Positions 9,015-17,699 of a stretch of 64,000 nt of DNA are shown in pieces (the first letter of the stretch is position 1; each line of letters starts with the position of its first letter). Source of the stretch: an uncultured Methanobacteriaceae archaeon. GTDB lineage: Archaea > Methanobacteriota > Methanobacteria > Methanobacteriales > Methanobacteriaceae. Below the pieces are notes generated by a model, which worked only from the letters and a program-made list of their open reading frames with translations, had not been told where the DNA came from and ran no database searches. The stretch is taken from assembly GCA_947259185.1 (NCBI GenBank), contig CAMYKT010000003.1, positions 24,001 to 88,000 of the forward strand, in the 5' to 3' direction. The translations under genes were made by a program, and so were the position numbers.

Positions 9015-9977
9015 TTAATGGTGAATTATAACTCCTTTTTTTGAAAAATCCGCATTAATTGCACTATCTGTTTTTTGAAGGATGCGGAGTACTTCCTCTA
9101 CTTTACCCGGGCAAAAGGCAATAATACTTCCCCCGCCCCCTGCACCTGTAATTTTAGAGCCCATTGCACCACATTTACGTGCATTAAAAATCATCCGGGA
9201 GAGTTCAGGAGTATTTACTCCCATAGAGTCCAATAATCCTTGATTTATATTCATTAATTCACCAAAGTAGTCTTTATCCAGATTATCCTCTGAAAGTAAT
9301 TTCAGAGCCTGGCGGGTAATGCTCCCCACCGATTCAATAATCGGGTCCATTATTTGGGGGAATCTTTCCCTTCTTTTTCTAACAGAATCCACCATTTCAC
9401 CAGTATTACCCCGGTAAGAAGTATAACCCAGAATTAGAGAATTATCCAGATGGACCGGGAGGGAGGATATTTCTGAATTCTCATCTAAATAAACCAGACC
9501 GCCATGAGTACTAACTGCTGTATCCATTGGGCTGGCTGCACCTTGAACCATTAATTCAACTTCATGGGCCTTTTTAGCTAAATTAGAAATATTAATATTT
9601 TTTTGATGTAAATTAAATGCTGCTGCAAGTGTAGCAGTGGTCACAGCAGCTGAAGAACCCAGCCCCGCACCTACAGGCATTTCCATGGTAAGTTCAATAT
9701 CCAGCGGGGATCCATCATGACCCAGAGACAGGGCACCTATAATATAATTGATAATCCCTTTTTTTCGATTTTTAAGAAAATCTATGCCTCCAGATAAATC
9801 AAAACTAGCTTCAAAATTTAAATCTGTAGATTTTATAGTGGATTTTTTCCCTGAACTTTTTTTAAGAGAAATATATGCTCTTTTGTCAACGGCAAAGGCC
9901 AGGGCAGGCTGTCCAAAAACAACTGCATGTTCCCCAAAAAGAATTGCTTTACCTGGTGCAGATGCCTTTGATTCCAT
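9015..9977 (-). CDS. mvk: Mevalonate kinase
   Basis: A 320-residue GHMP kinase making 5-phosphomevalonate for isoprenoid lipid synthesis. The N-terminal GKAILFGEHAVV, the phosphate loop PVGAGLGSSAAVT and the C-terminal glycine-rich GAGGGGSIIAF are all intact. The ATG at 9977 has AGGTGAT upstream. It appears to head the mvk-ipk-fni-rnj-idsA series. HMG-CoA reductase and later mevalonate enzymes are not in this window. Confidence 0.94.
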   Translation of the reverse strand: MESKASAPGKAILFGEHAVVFGQPALAFAVDKRAYISLKKSSGKKSTIKSTDLNFEASFDLSGGIDFLKNRKKGIINYIIGALSLGHDGSPLDIELTMEMPVGAGLGSSAAVTTATLAAAFNLHQKNINISNLAKKAHEVELMVQGAASPMDTAVSTHGGLVYLDENSEISSLPVHLDNSLILGYTSYRGNTGEMVDSVRKRRERFPQIMDPIIESVGSITRQALKLLSEDNLDKDYFGELMNINQGLLDSMGVNTPELSRMIFNARKCGAMGSKITGAGGGGSIIAFCPGKVEEVLRILQKTDSAINADFSKKGVIIHH

Positions 9978-10103
9978 ATAATCACCTTTCTTTTTAGCCT
10001 TCTATGACTTAAAATAATTTAATGAGGATAAAATTTGTTACTTAAGTGGTTAGTACAATCTAAGCCACCTTGCCCCCATAGTAAAACAAATCAGGGTTTA
10101 AAT

Positions 10104-10943
10104 TCATTTAAATAATAGAGAACCATAACCCACAACAGAACTATAATCTCCTGTGATATCTCCACTAGTAGCATACTTTAAGATTTCGGCACTGCTGGCC
10201 CCTAATATTTTAGAAGCTATGATAGCAGCAGCCACCGGACCATAACCACACATACTGATATTGTGCTGGCGAATTAAAGTATACATCTGGCTTTCATCTA
10301 GCCGGGCAATAGCTTCTAAAAGTAGATGGTCATTACGTGAAGCTATTTCTTGAGGCTGGTAATGAGTAAAGTCCGTGCTGGCTATGATGACTATATTTCT
10401 TTTTAGTTCCTGAGCAGCAGTGGCAATGGATTGCCCCATTTCCAGAGATGTTTCTTCGTCCTGCATCCACATTGATACCGGAACTATTTTAAAATCTGAT
10501 TCAAAGTACTGTAAAAATGGTAAATGGACTTCACAGCTATGTTCCTGAGAGTGTGCCTGGGGATTAGTATCTATGATACTGGATTTAGAAACCATAAGGC
10601 TTGCCAATTCCTGATCAATTTCTACCGAGCCCAGGGGTGTTTCCCATTCACCTTTAACCATGGCAGAAACCCCGGAGCCCCTTCCCGTATGGTTGGGACA
10701 TAAAATAACAAAAGTATCCGGGTATCCGTCTTCTATGAGTTGATAATAGGCATGGGCTGCCACTGGCCCGGAATAGACATATCCCGCGTGGGGAACAACC
10801 ATACCCCTTATATTATGTTTATTGCCCCTTACAGGTATCTTTCCCGGGCCCAAAGTATGCTGGAAGCACCATTGGATCCTTTTTTTTAGAGATGCTGGAT
10901 TGCTCTCATAGAAAAGTCCTGCCACAGCAGGTTTTCTTATCAT
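10104..10943 (-). CDS. MEMO1-like protein (AmmeMemoRadiSam system protein B family)
   Basis: A 279-residue member of the MEMO/extradiol dioxygenase-like family. The potential metal ligands are in VPHAGYVYSGPVA and SQEHSCEVHLPFL. Archaeal members are widespread, but their function is not settled; human MEMO1 binds copper or iron. The ATG at 10943 follows GTGG. rps2 ends ~59 nt upstream. Family assignment is firm and function is not. Confidence 0.88.
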   Translation of the reverse strand: MIRKPAVAGLFYESNPASLKKRIQWCFQHTLGPGKIPVRGNKHNIRGMVVPHAGYVYSGPVAAHAYYQLIEDGYPDTFVILCPNHTGRGSGVSAMVKGEWETPLGSVEIDQELASLMVSKSSIIDTNPQAHSQEHSCEVHLPFLQYFESDFKIVPVSMWMQDEETSLEMGQSIATAAQELKRNIVIIASTDFTHYQPQEIASRNDHLLLEAIARLDESQMYTLIRQHNISMCGYGPVAAAIIASKILGASSAEILKYATSGDITGDYSSVVGYGSLLFK

Positions 10944-11002
10944 AAATCCACGACCTTAATATAAATTTCTTTTATGTATTGATTTATATCTTTTAAGCCG
11001 TA

Positions 11003-11599
11003 TTAAATTTTCAATTCGAATTCCGTGGCAGGAATATCCAATTCTTCATCTTCTTTAAGGATTCCTTTTTCACGGAGTAACTGTCGGGAGAGTAACCAGT
11101 AAACCAGAGCAATAGCCTTTCTACCTTTATTATTAACTGGAATTACCAGATCCACATTACCCAGCAAATTTTCAGTATCACAAAGAGCAACTACCGGTAT
11201 TCCAATTTGATTGGCTTCAATAATTGCCTGGGAATCAGATCTAGGGTCAGTAATTAAAAGCACTTTAGGTTCTATAAACTTAGCATAGTTGGGATTGGTC
11301 AGGGTTCCCGGAATAAATCTTCCAGGTATGGTTTTAGTACCAGTTACTTCACCAAATTTTCGTACTGGTGCTTGACCATATTGTCGGGTAGAAACCGCCA
11401 GTATGTCATCAGTATCATATTTTGCCAGGAATTTGGCAGCATCCATAATTCTATCATTAGTTTTTCTTACATCTAAAACATACAAACCATCGGATCTGAC
11501 CCGGTAAATATATCTTTCCATATCACTAGTTTTCTGTTGAGTTCCAATGTGCAAACCAGCTGCTAAATACTTGTCGAGTGGAATTAAAAGTTCTGACAA
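11003..11599 (-). CDS. rps2: 30S ribosomal protein S2 (uS2)
   Basis: A 198-residue uS2 with the typical N-terminal LAAGLHIGTQ and central TDPRSDSQAIIEA. The start is TTG at 11599: GAGGTGAT sits 5 nt upstream and no better ATG is near. Members of this length lack the bacterial coiled-coil arm. In archaea rps2 usually accompanies eno, rpoK and rpoN, as here, with a ferredoxin gene between rps2 and eno. Confidence 0.94.
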   Translation of the reverse strand: MSELLIPLDKYLAAGLHIGTQQKTSDMERYIYRVRSDGLYVLDVRKTNDRIMDAAKFLAKYDTDDILAVSTRQYGQAPVRKFGEVTGTKTIPGRFIPGTLTNPNYAKFIEPKVLLITDPRSDSQAIIEANQIGIPVVALCDTENLLGNVDLVIPVNNKGRKAIALVYWLLSRQLLREKGILKEDEELDIPATEFELKI

Positions 11600-11753
11600 C
11601 TTATCACCTCATTTTATATATTGTCGCCTCTTGTTTAATCTAAATAGCTTAGACAGAGTACTGATCAAATATTATTTGATTAATTTTTTTTTATGTTAAG
11701 GATATTTATTAGTCCTTAACTGAATTAGTTTATAATAGAAGAATGGAAAATGG

Positions 11754-11945
11754 CTAATCTTCATTAACATCTATAGCTTCTTTAGGGCATACATCCATGC
11801 ATACCTCACATAAGCTGCATTCTTCTATATTTTGAATTACAATCTTGTCCCCTTCAATTATGAGGACTTCCATGGGGCAGACATCCACACATTCACCACA
11901 GTCTGCTCCATCACATTTTTCATAATCAATGACTATTTTTACCAT
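11754..11945 (-). CDS. 2[4Fe-4S] ferredoxin
   Basis: A 63-residue protein with two Cys clusters: C11-C16-C19-C23 and C43-C46-C49-C53. The first has a four-residue insert (CDGADCGEC) instead of the usual CxxCxxC, as in several methanogen ferredoxins. It is a cytoplasmic low-potential electron carrier; the partner enzyme is not indicated. The gene stands apart from rps2 (154 nt) and eno (72 nt), so it may have its own promoter. Confidence 0.88.
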   Translation of the reverse strand: MVKIVIDYEKCDGADCGECVDVCPMEVLIIEGDKIVIQNIEECSLCEVCMDVCPKEAIDVNED

Positions 11946-12017
11946 TTATATCTCCTTTAAATATTATAAATAAACCAGGCCATTAAATTTAAAAAAGGAT
12001 AGTTTGTTAATTTTAGT

Positions 12018-13268
12018 TTATTTATTCAGGGAAGCCATTTGTGGATTAGCAACTTCTTCTTCTATACGTATGAGTTCATTGAGTTTGGCTATTCTCTCCC
12101 CACCTAAAGCTCCAGTTTTAATTAAAGGAGTAGAGAATGCAACAGCAAGATGAGCTATAGTTTCATCGGTTGTCTCTCCAGATCTATGGGATACCACCGG
12201 GACATATTGATTTTCTTTGGCCAGTTTCACTGTTTCATAAGTATCGGTAAGTGTACCAATCTGATTAGGTTTGATGATAATGGCATTTCCTGCTTTCACA
12301 TCAATACCTTCTTTTAATATTTCTTTGTTGGTTACAAAGATATCATCACCACAAATAAGGCATTTATGGCCAATTTTAGAGGTTAAATCTGAAAATCCCT
12401 GGAAATCACCCTCATGTAGAGGATCTTCTACAAAGAACATATTATAGGTTTCAATTATTTCTTTAACAAATTCTATCTGTTCACCAGTATCACGGGCTAT
12501 GTTCTCCTGGGAGTATAAATACTTTTCCTGGGAAGAGTCCCACATTTCACTGGCAGCCAGGTCCAGGGAGGGTCGAATTTCAATGCCCATTTCATCTCCA
12601 ACTTCTTCACATGCTTTAGATTGGATTTCTAATGCATCATAATTGGAAAGATTGGGTGCCCATCCTCCTTCATCACCTTTACCACCAGTAAAAGTTTTAT
12701 CTTTTACCTGGATGAATTCTTTAATCTTTTTATGAACATTAGAATTGGCAAAAACTGCTTCTGTAATATTACTGGAACCAACTGGAACCACCAGAAACTC
12801 CTGGATATCAGGAGCATGTTTTCCAGCATGGGCCCCTCCATTAATCATATTACCCAGAGGATATGGTATTTCAGTACGCATGCTGCCACCTAAAAATTTG
12901 TACAGCGGCATATTATAGGAAGCTGCTGCAGCCTTAGCCACGGCCATAGAAACTGCTACCGTGGTATTTCCACCAATGGCTGAAAGATTTTCAGTTCCAT
13001 CAATTTCCTTAAGTACCAGATCAATATCCTGCAGGTCCTCTGCATCCATACCTATGAGCTCGGAGGATATAATATCCTCTACTTCACCAATAATCTTGTC
13101 TACCCCACCTTCAGGAAAGGCTACAACTTCACGAGATCCGGTACTGGCCCCACTAGGAGCAGCAGCTCGTCCAAATCCATTCCAAGTTATAACATCTACT
13201 TCCAGTGTAGGGTTTCCTCTACTATCTAAAATCTTCCTTACACGGACGTCTTCAATAACGCTATCCAC
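12018..13268 (-). CDS. eno: Enolase
   Basis: A 416-residue phosphopyruvate hydratase (2-phosphoglycerate to PEP) for gluconeogenesis. The family segments are APSGASTGSREVV near the N terminus, NMINGGAHAGKH, the metal-binding region ending in FVEDPLHEGDF, and SHRSGETTDETIAHLAVA near the C terminus. The start is GTG at 13268, with AGAGGTG upstream. rpoK lies 30 nt upstream in the same direction. Confidence 0.95.
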   Translation of the reverse strand: MDSVIEDVRVRKILDSRGNPTLEVDVITWNGFGRAAAPSGASTGSREVVAFPEGGVDKIIGEVEDIISSELIGMDAEDLQDIDLVLKEIDGTENLSAIGGNTTVAVSMAVAKAAAASYNMPLYKFLGGSMRTEIPYPLGNMINGGAHAGKHAPDIQEFLVVPVGSSNITEAVFANSNVHKKIKEFIQVKDKTFTGGKGDEGGWAPNLSNYDALEIQSKACEEVGDEMGIEIRPSLDLAASEMWDSSQEKYLYSQENIARDTGEQIEFVKEIIETYNMFFVEDPLHEGDFQGFSDLTSKIGHKCLICGDDIFVTNKEILKEGIDVKAGNAIIIKPNQIGTLTDTYETVKLAKENQYVPVVSHRSGETTDETIAHLAVAFSTPLIKTGALGGERIAKLNELIRIEEEVANPQMASLNK

Positions 13269-13298
13269 AAAAACACCTCTTTAGGCAAAAAATAATGG

Positions 13299-13472
13299 TT
13301 ATTTTCTAATATCTAGAGGGATAACTTTCTTTTTAAGTTCTAATGTAGCTATATCAATAGGATCAAGAGATTTTGGAATATCAACTAATGGTGTTGCTCC
13401 CATAGAAAGCTGAAGAGCTCTTGCGCCTATGATTCTGGCCTTTTCAAATCGGGTTAATTTACTTGATGCCAT
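13299..13472 (-). CDS. rpoK: DNA-directed RNA polymerase subunit K (Rpo6)
   Basis: A 57-residue ORF found by reading the gap upstream of eno on the minus strand. It begins MASSKLTRFEKARIIGARAL and continues with LSMGATPLVDIP, the conserved core of archaeal RpoK, the counterpart of eukaryotic Rpb6 and bacterial omega. This subunit helps RNA polymerase assembly. The ATG at 13472 has GGATGAGAT upstream. It lies between eno and tRNA-Pro/rpoN, the usual archaeal neighbourhood. Confidence 0.93.
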   Translation of the reverse strand: MASSKLTRFEKARIIGARALQLSMGATPLVDIPKSLDPIDIATLELKKKVIPLDIRK

Positions 13473-13544
13473 ATCATCTCATCCCCAAAAAATATATTTT
13501 TTTAATTACAATACGATGATAATTATTAAATTAAAGTAATGGGA

Positions 13545-13590
<46 letters not shown>

Positions 13591-13595
13591 CCCCG

Positions 13596-13684
13596 ATCCA
13601 GTTGAATAAATGGCCTAGAATCATACGAGGTTTAATCCCCACTACTTGCAGGGCCTGTGATATTCTTTAGATATTTAATTCAAT
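13596..13684 (-). other. tRNA-Pro intron 1 (position 32/33, 89 nt)
   Basis: The BHB motif is explicit. The outer helix is CCATCCTC with GGGGATGG (one G-U), the central 4-bp helix is CCAG/CTGG, the 5' bulge is CCA, the 3' bulge is ATC, and the inner helix starts TTGAA/TTCAA. Cutting after the second base of each bulge gives these borders. The 3' strand of the outer helix contains the anticodon bases and the first four bases of intron 2. No box C/D or H/ACA guide features were recognised inside. Confidence 0.85.
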
Positions 13685-13718
13685 GGCTGGGAGGATGGAC
13701 CAAGCTACCCTACGGTCC

Positions 13719-13886
13719 CTACCATGTTTCTACATGAGAAATTAACATTCTTCTGCAACAATATCGATTTACTCCTAAATCATTTAAAACCACCTTAGGG
13801 TCTTCGCCCTCAGCAGTTCTATTCTGGTATTCATCGAAATATGCAGATACCACTTTGCCGCAGCTTATACATCTTACAGGAATCAT
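13719..13886 (-). CDS. rpoN: DNA-directed RNA polymerase subunit N (Rpo10)
   Basis: A 55-residue zinc protein starting MIPVRCISCGK, with zinc ligands C6, C9, C43 and C44 (CxxC...CC), the hallmark of RpoN/Rpb10. It bridges the D/L assembly platform of RNA polymerase. ATG at 13886. The TAG stop occupies 13721-13719, and the final G is also the first base of tRNA-Pro. RNase P processing of a joint transcript would therefore remove the last base of the rpoN stop codon. Confidence 0.94.
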   Translation of the reverse strand: MIPVRCISCGKVVSAYFDEYQNRTAEGEDPKVVLNDLGVNRYCCRRMLISHVETW

Positions 13887-13943
13887 AATAAATCAACGAT
13901 TCTTATTTTTTTTATAAAGATAAAAGAATATAAGGTTATCGAC

Positions 13944-14345
13944 TTATCGATAACTTTTCTGTTTTCTAGCTCTAGCTCCTCTTCCACCGTACTTTTTAGG
14001 TTCGGATCTTCGAGGATCTCCAACCAGCATGGTTCTGTCGTACTGAACAAATTTTTCCTTCAGATCCATGTCACTGGTCCACTGTACCAATCCTTTAGCT
14101 ATGACCATTCGGGCAGCTTCTGCCTGGCCCATTACTCCACCACCAATGACTTTTACATCAATGTCCAGGTCATTGGTAATGTCTCCAGCTAAAGTTAGAG
14201 GTTCTGCTATTTTCAGGCGAGCTATTTCAGGATCATAAAGTTCAACCGGACATTTATTTATCCGTACTCTACCCTTACCCTCTTTTACAGTGCCCCTGGC
14301 AATAGCAGTTTTTCTCTTTCCGCTAGTATGAACAACTTTTTTCAT
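13944..14345 (-). CDS. rps9: 30S ribosomal protein S9 (uS9)
   Basis: A 133-residue uS9 with the start VHTSGKRKTAIARGTV, central GGGVMGQAEAARM and the conserved basic C terminus ending KKYGGRGARARKQKSYR, whose tail reaches the P-site tRNA. ATG at 14345. It is followed downstream, after 57 nt, by rpoN, and preceded by rpl13, the standard archaeal order rpl18e-rpl13-rps9-rpoN. Confidence 0.95.
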   Translation of the reverse strand: MKKVVHTSGKRKTAIARGTVKEGKGRVRINKCPVELYDPEIARLKIAEPLTLAGDITNDLDIDVKVIGGGVMGQAEAARMVIAKGLVQWTSDMDLKEKFVQYDRTMLVGDPRRSEPKKYGGRGARARKQKSYR

Positions 14346-14394
14346 CTATACACTTCCCTTCTTAATATAATCAGTTTAAACATAAATAGCTATT

Positions 14395-14817
14395 TTAAAA
14401 TTTAGCTCCCAGAAGTTTAGAAATTTCTCCCAGTTCTATGCCTTTTTTAATATTTTCAAACTGTGCTTCGGGTATTTGATCCAGTTCAACTTCATTGAAT
14501 TCTCTTGGGATTCCAACAAATGCTTTGAAACCTTTGAAAGCTTCTCTACCTTTTGATTTTTTATAAGGAAGCATTCCTCTAACAGTTCTTCTAAATATAT
14601 CATCTGGCCTTCTAGGGTATTTGGGACCCATGTCACGAGGGTTAGAAATACTGGCCCGGTCAATTCTCTGTTTGTATCTATTGTATGTCCACTCTTTGGA
14701 ACCGGTGATCATTATTTTTTCAGCATTTAGAACCACCACTTTCTCTCCTTCTAAGAGTTTTTGACTTACCACACTGGCAAGCCTTCCCATGATGTGTCCT
14801 TCTCCATTTATAATCAT
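14395..14817 (-). CDS. rpl13: 50S ribosomal protein L13 (uL13)
   Basis: A 140-residue uL13, with GHIMGRLASVVSQKLLEGE near the start and GMLPYKKSKGREAF in the middle. The start is taken as ATG at 14817 (MIINGEGHIMG), which has GGTG upstream. The longer frame to 14868 would run into rpl18e and adds 17 residues unlike the family. The gene lies between rpl18e (43 nt) and rps9 (49 nt). Confidence 0.94.
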   Translation of the reverse strand: MIINGEGHIMGRLASVVSQKLLEGEKVVVLNAEKIMITGSKEWTYNRYKQRIDRASISNPRDMGPKYPRRPDDIFRRTVRGMLPYKKSKGREAFKGFKAFVGIPREFNEVELDQIPEAQFENIKKGIELGEISKLLGAKF

Positions 14818-14860
14818 AAAAACACCACTTATCTTTTTTAACAGGTTGTTTTCCCGATAC

Positions 14861-15226
14861 TTATTCAATAATTCGAATATTGCTTCCCTTAGGATTTTCT
14901 TCCAGTATGGTAGCTATATCCAGACATTCTCCGCCTGCCTCTTTAATTTTTTCTTGGGCTGTTTTAGAAAAGCCCAGTGCTACAACCTGTACTTTATGAT
15001 CTAAATTTCCACTTCCCAGAACTTTTCCAGGTATTAAAATAGTTTCATCAACACTGGAATTTCTACTAATTTTAGATAGATTCACCTGGGCTTTTCTGCG
15101 GGTAGACCTTTCTAATCGTTTGGCCACATCCTTCCAGATGGCCGCTTGTTCTTGATTAGATTGTTTCCTAAGATTTATTATTAATTCAATGATATTAGGA
15201 TTAGTTTTGGTAATTTTTCTTACCAT
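14861..15226 (-). CDS. rpl18e: 50S ribosomal protein L18e (eL18)
   Basis: A 121-residue archaeal/eukaryotic eL18. Typical segments are KTNPNIIELIINLRK, WKDVAKRLERSTRRK and the near C-terminal GGECLDIATILEENPKGSN. ATG at 15226. It is separated from rpoD by 2 nt, so the two are surely co-transcribed and probably translationally coupled. Confidence 0.94.
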   Translation of the reverse strand: MVRKITKTNPNIIELIINLRKQSNQEQAAIWKDVAKRLERSTRRKAQVNLSKISRNSSVDETILIPGKVLGSGNLDHKVQVVALGFSKTAQEKIKEAGGECLDIATILEENPKGSNIRIIE

Positions 15227-15228
15227 GA

Positions 15229-16032
15229 TTAGTTTCCTCCTTCACAAAACGTTATAATTTTATCTGCTTTATTTGATAAAACATCACAAGCTTTGATTAA
15301 AACCTCTTCCGGAGGTATTGATCCGTCTGTTTCTATAGTGAAAATGAAATCACCGTCTTTATGACCTATAGTGATGTACTTATGGTCACAAACTCGCACG
15401 CAACTTTTACACATGGAACAGTTTTCCAGGTCAACCACTTTTATCTGGTTGTTCTTTTCATCGAATTCCAGAACGCTACGAGGGCATGCATCTGCGCATT
15501 TCTGGCACTGATCACACTTTTCATCAATAGTTATATGAGGATAGTATTTGTAAGCACATGCCGTGGTTGGTTCCCATTTAGCATGGTCCATACCAATTCC
15601 TAACCTGGCAGTGGCTTCCAGTTCAACTTCCTGATCCTCCATAAGCTTAAGAAGAGGTATAGTATCGTATACTGGTTTTATTTTTGAGTCTTCTGAAGAT
15701 AAGTCCTTGGTGTAAACTACACCTGGTCCCTTTTTTCTTAGTACCAGAGATACACTGCATTTAGGGCATTGGTCCTCACAATCACATTCAGAAGGTATTA
15801 AAAGAGCTTCAGCAGATTCAGAATCAGAAAATAGAGGAACCAAACCAAGACGGTGCGCTAAGACCTCATCGAACATTGCAGATTCATTTTTAATCATATG
15901 TACGTCTTCTATTGCTATTTTAGGAACTTCCATCATGCAGATCCTGCGAATAGCGTTGGCAAAAGACAAGTCTGAATCTCGAATTATGAAAACGAGTTCA
16001 TTTTCTTGCTTCTTTTTGACATCAATCTCCAT
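15229..16032 (-). CDS. rpoD: DNA-directed RNA polymerase subunit D (Rpo3) with two 4Fe-4S sites
   Basis: A 267-residue alpha-like subunit that dimerises with RpoL to nucleate RNA polymerase assembly. The N-terminal dimerisation motif DLSFANAIRRICMMEVP is clear. An inserted ferredoxin-like domain carries two complete clusters, C173-C176-C179-C183 and C205-C208-C211-C215, so this is the type expected to hold two [4Fe-4S] clusters. Another Cys set (C83, C85, C89, C92) may bind zinc. rps11 lies 1 nt upstream. Confidence 0.95.
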   Translation of the reverse strand: MEIDVKKKQENELVFIIRDSDLSFANAIRRICMMEVPKIAIEDVHMIKNESAMFDEVLAHRLGLVPLFSDSESAEALLIPSECDCEDQCPKCSVSLVLRKKGPGVVYTKDLSSEDSKIKPVYDTIPLLKLMEDQEVELEATARLGIGMDHAKWEPTTACAYKYYPHITIDEKCDQCQKCADACPRSVLEFDEKNNQIKVVDLENCSMCKSCVRVCDHKYITIGHKDGDFIFTIETDGSIPPEEVLIKACDVLSNKADKIITFCEGGN

Positions 16033-16033
16033 A

Positions 16034-16426
16034 TTAGACCCTTCTTCCTCTCTTACCTCCAGGCCTTCCAGTCCCGTCGTGAGGTATGGGAGTTACATCT
16101 TCTATTTTTCCAATCCTTATACCTGCTCTGGCCAGGGCCCTAATGGTGGCCTGTGCACCTGGACCTGGAGTTCGGGGACCGTTTCCACCAGGAGCACGTA
16201 CTTTTATATGTAATCCGACGATTCCTTTTTCTCTTGCATCATCAGCAGCACGAGTAGCCGCTTCCATAGCAGCAAAAGGAGATGATTCTTGCCTATCAGC
16301 ACGAACTACCTTTCCACCAGACCATTGAGTAATGGTTTCTGCTCCGGTTATATCTGTAATAGTTATGATAGTATTGTTAAATGATGAGTAAATATTAGCA
16401 ATACCCCATTTTTCTTTTTCAGCCAT
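16034..16426 (-). CDS. rps11: 30S ribosomal protein S11 (uS11)
   Basis: A 130-residue uS11, including NIYSSFNNTIITITDITG, KVRAPGGNGPRTPGPGAQA and the C-terminal PIPHDGTGRPGGKRGRRV. It lies on the platform of the small subunit near the mRNA exit. ATG at 16426. rps4 is 11 nt upstream and rpoD 1 nt downstream, the alpha-operon type arrangement. Confidence 0.96.
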   Translation of the reverse strand: MAEKEKWGIANIYSSFNNTIITITDITGAETITQWSGGKVVRADRQESSPFAAMEAATRAADDAREKGIVGLHIKVRAPGGNGPRTPGPGAQATIRALARAGIRIGKIEDVTPIPHDGTGRPGGKRGRRV

Positions 16427-16437
16427 TTTATCTCCTC

Positions 16438-16971
16438 TTAATCCGAACTTTCCTCAGTAGTTTTGGCTTTTTCAGTTTTAAATTGTTTAGCCACCGGGGA
16501 TGAAGAATAGAAATCTATTATATCTTCTTCTCCTCTTTTAACTATGTAGCTGGGGGAAGTTACCTTTTTACCATCCATGGCAATGTGGCCATGCACCACA
16601 AATATTCTAGCTTCTTTAGCGGTGCGGGATAATCCTTTTTGGTGAGCTACTGTTTGAAGTCTTCTTTTTAAAACATCTTCTACAGTTAAATTCAAAACAT
16701 CTTCAAGTTTAGAATTTTCAGCCAATATTCCCAGGCGGATTAAATGTGCTAAAAGCTGCTTTCTTTCCGTTGCGGTATGTTCAGTAGCCGCGCCCAGTAA
16801 ATGCCGGGCATCTCTACGGTACCTTCTGACCATAGTCTCTGCTTTCCAAACTTCTTTTTTGGTTTTCAAGCCATATTTGGATACCAGTTTATTTTCGTTC
16901 TTAATCCTTTCAGCATTCCAGGGGTGAGGAGGAGTATCGTATTGTTTTCTTGATTTTCTTGGATGTCCCAT
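16438..16971 (-). CDS. rps4: 30S ribosomal protein S4 (uS4)
   Basis: A 177-residue archaeal uS4. The N terminus (MGHPRKSRKQYDTPPHPW) and the S4 RNA-binding domain in the second half (RRLQTVAHQKGLSRTAKEAR, then VHGHIAMDGKKVTSPSYIV) are both clear. A primary rRNA binder in small-subunit assembly. ATG at 16971, with GGAG upstream. It lies between rps13 (31 nt) and rps11 (11 nt). The Lys/Glu-rich C terminus is variable in this family. Confidence 0.96.
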   Translation of the reverse strand: MGHPRKSRKQYDTPPHPWNAERIKNENKLVSKYGLKTKKEVWKAETMVRRYRRDARHLLGAATEHTATERKQLLAHLIRLGILAENSKLEDVLNLTVEDVLKRRLQTVAHQKGLSRTAKEARIFVVHGHIAMDGKKVTSPSYIVKRGEEDIIDFYSSSPVAKQFKTEKAKTTEESSD

Positions 16972-17002
16972 AATTATGTCTCCTTATAGTCGATAATCTA
17001 AG

Positions 17003-17458
17003 TTATTGTCTTCCCTTCCTTCTTCTTACACCCACAGAACTACCTTTTCTGAAAGTTGACTTGGTTCTTTGTCCCCTTACCGGTAATCCTACTTCGTGTC
17101 GCCTACCCTTGTAACTTCTGGTCTTTTTCATTCGATTTAAATCATCTCTGAGAGTCATAGCCAGGTCTGATTCAATCAAATGTACAGTTACACCAGTTTC
17201 ATAATCATTACGCCGGTTCAACATCCAGTCAGGAATATCGTACTTTTTAGGATCTTTTAGTGCTTCTTCGATTTTTAAGATATCCTCATCAGAAACATAA
17301 CCAATTTTTTGTTCAAGATCAAAACCCATGGCAATGCCAATGGCCTTGGATAAACCTTCTCCAATACCTTTGATAGTAGTTAGAGCATTTAAAAGTGGTT
17401 TATTACCATCTATATCTTTTCGGGCAATACGCACCAAATGCTTGAAATCTTCTTCCAT
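17003..17458 (-). CDS. rps13: 30S ribosomal protein S13 (uS13)
   Basis: A 151-residue uS13 with a helix-two-turn-helix N-terminal part (ALTTIKGIGEGLSKAIG) and the basic C-terminal tail with RRHEVGLPVRGQRTKS that reaches the A/P-site tRNAs. ATG at 17458, with GGAGGTT upstream. It is the first protein gene of the rps13-rps4-rps11-rpoD-rpl18e-rpl13-rps9 run; tRNA-Ser lies 156 nt upstream on the same strand. Confidence 0.95.
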   Translation of the reverse strand: MEEDFKHLVRIARKDIDGNKPLLNALTTIKGIGEGLSKAIGIAMGFDLEQKIGYVSDEDILKIEEALKDPKKYDIPDWMLNRRNDYETGVTVHLIESDLAMTLRDDLNRMKKTRSYKGRRHEVGLPVRGQRTKSTFRKGSSVGVRRRKGRQ

Positions 17459-17612
17459 TTATTAACCTCCAATTTAGAGCGAATTTGCTAAAACGGGATT
17501 TATAGCAAATTCAAGACACTTATTTTAGTGTCTGTTTTTTCATTTATTCGTGCAAATATGTCATAGGGGCAAGAATTGAAGCTAGCTTCAAAAATTGCTT
17601 AAAATACCAATA

Positions 17613-17699
<87 letters not shown>

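Noticed and set aside
13596..13684. C/D box guide RNA inside the tRNA-Pro intron
   Set aside because: Some archaeal tRNA introns carry guides, but no convincing C (RUGAUGA) and D (CUGA) boxes were found.
14436..14663. 75-residue ORF on the same strand as rpl13
   Set aside because: Out-of-frame shadow of rpl13, which has clear family conservation.
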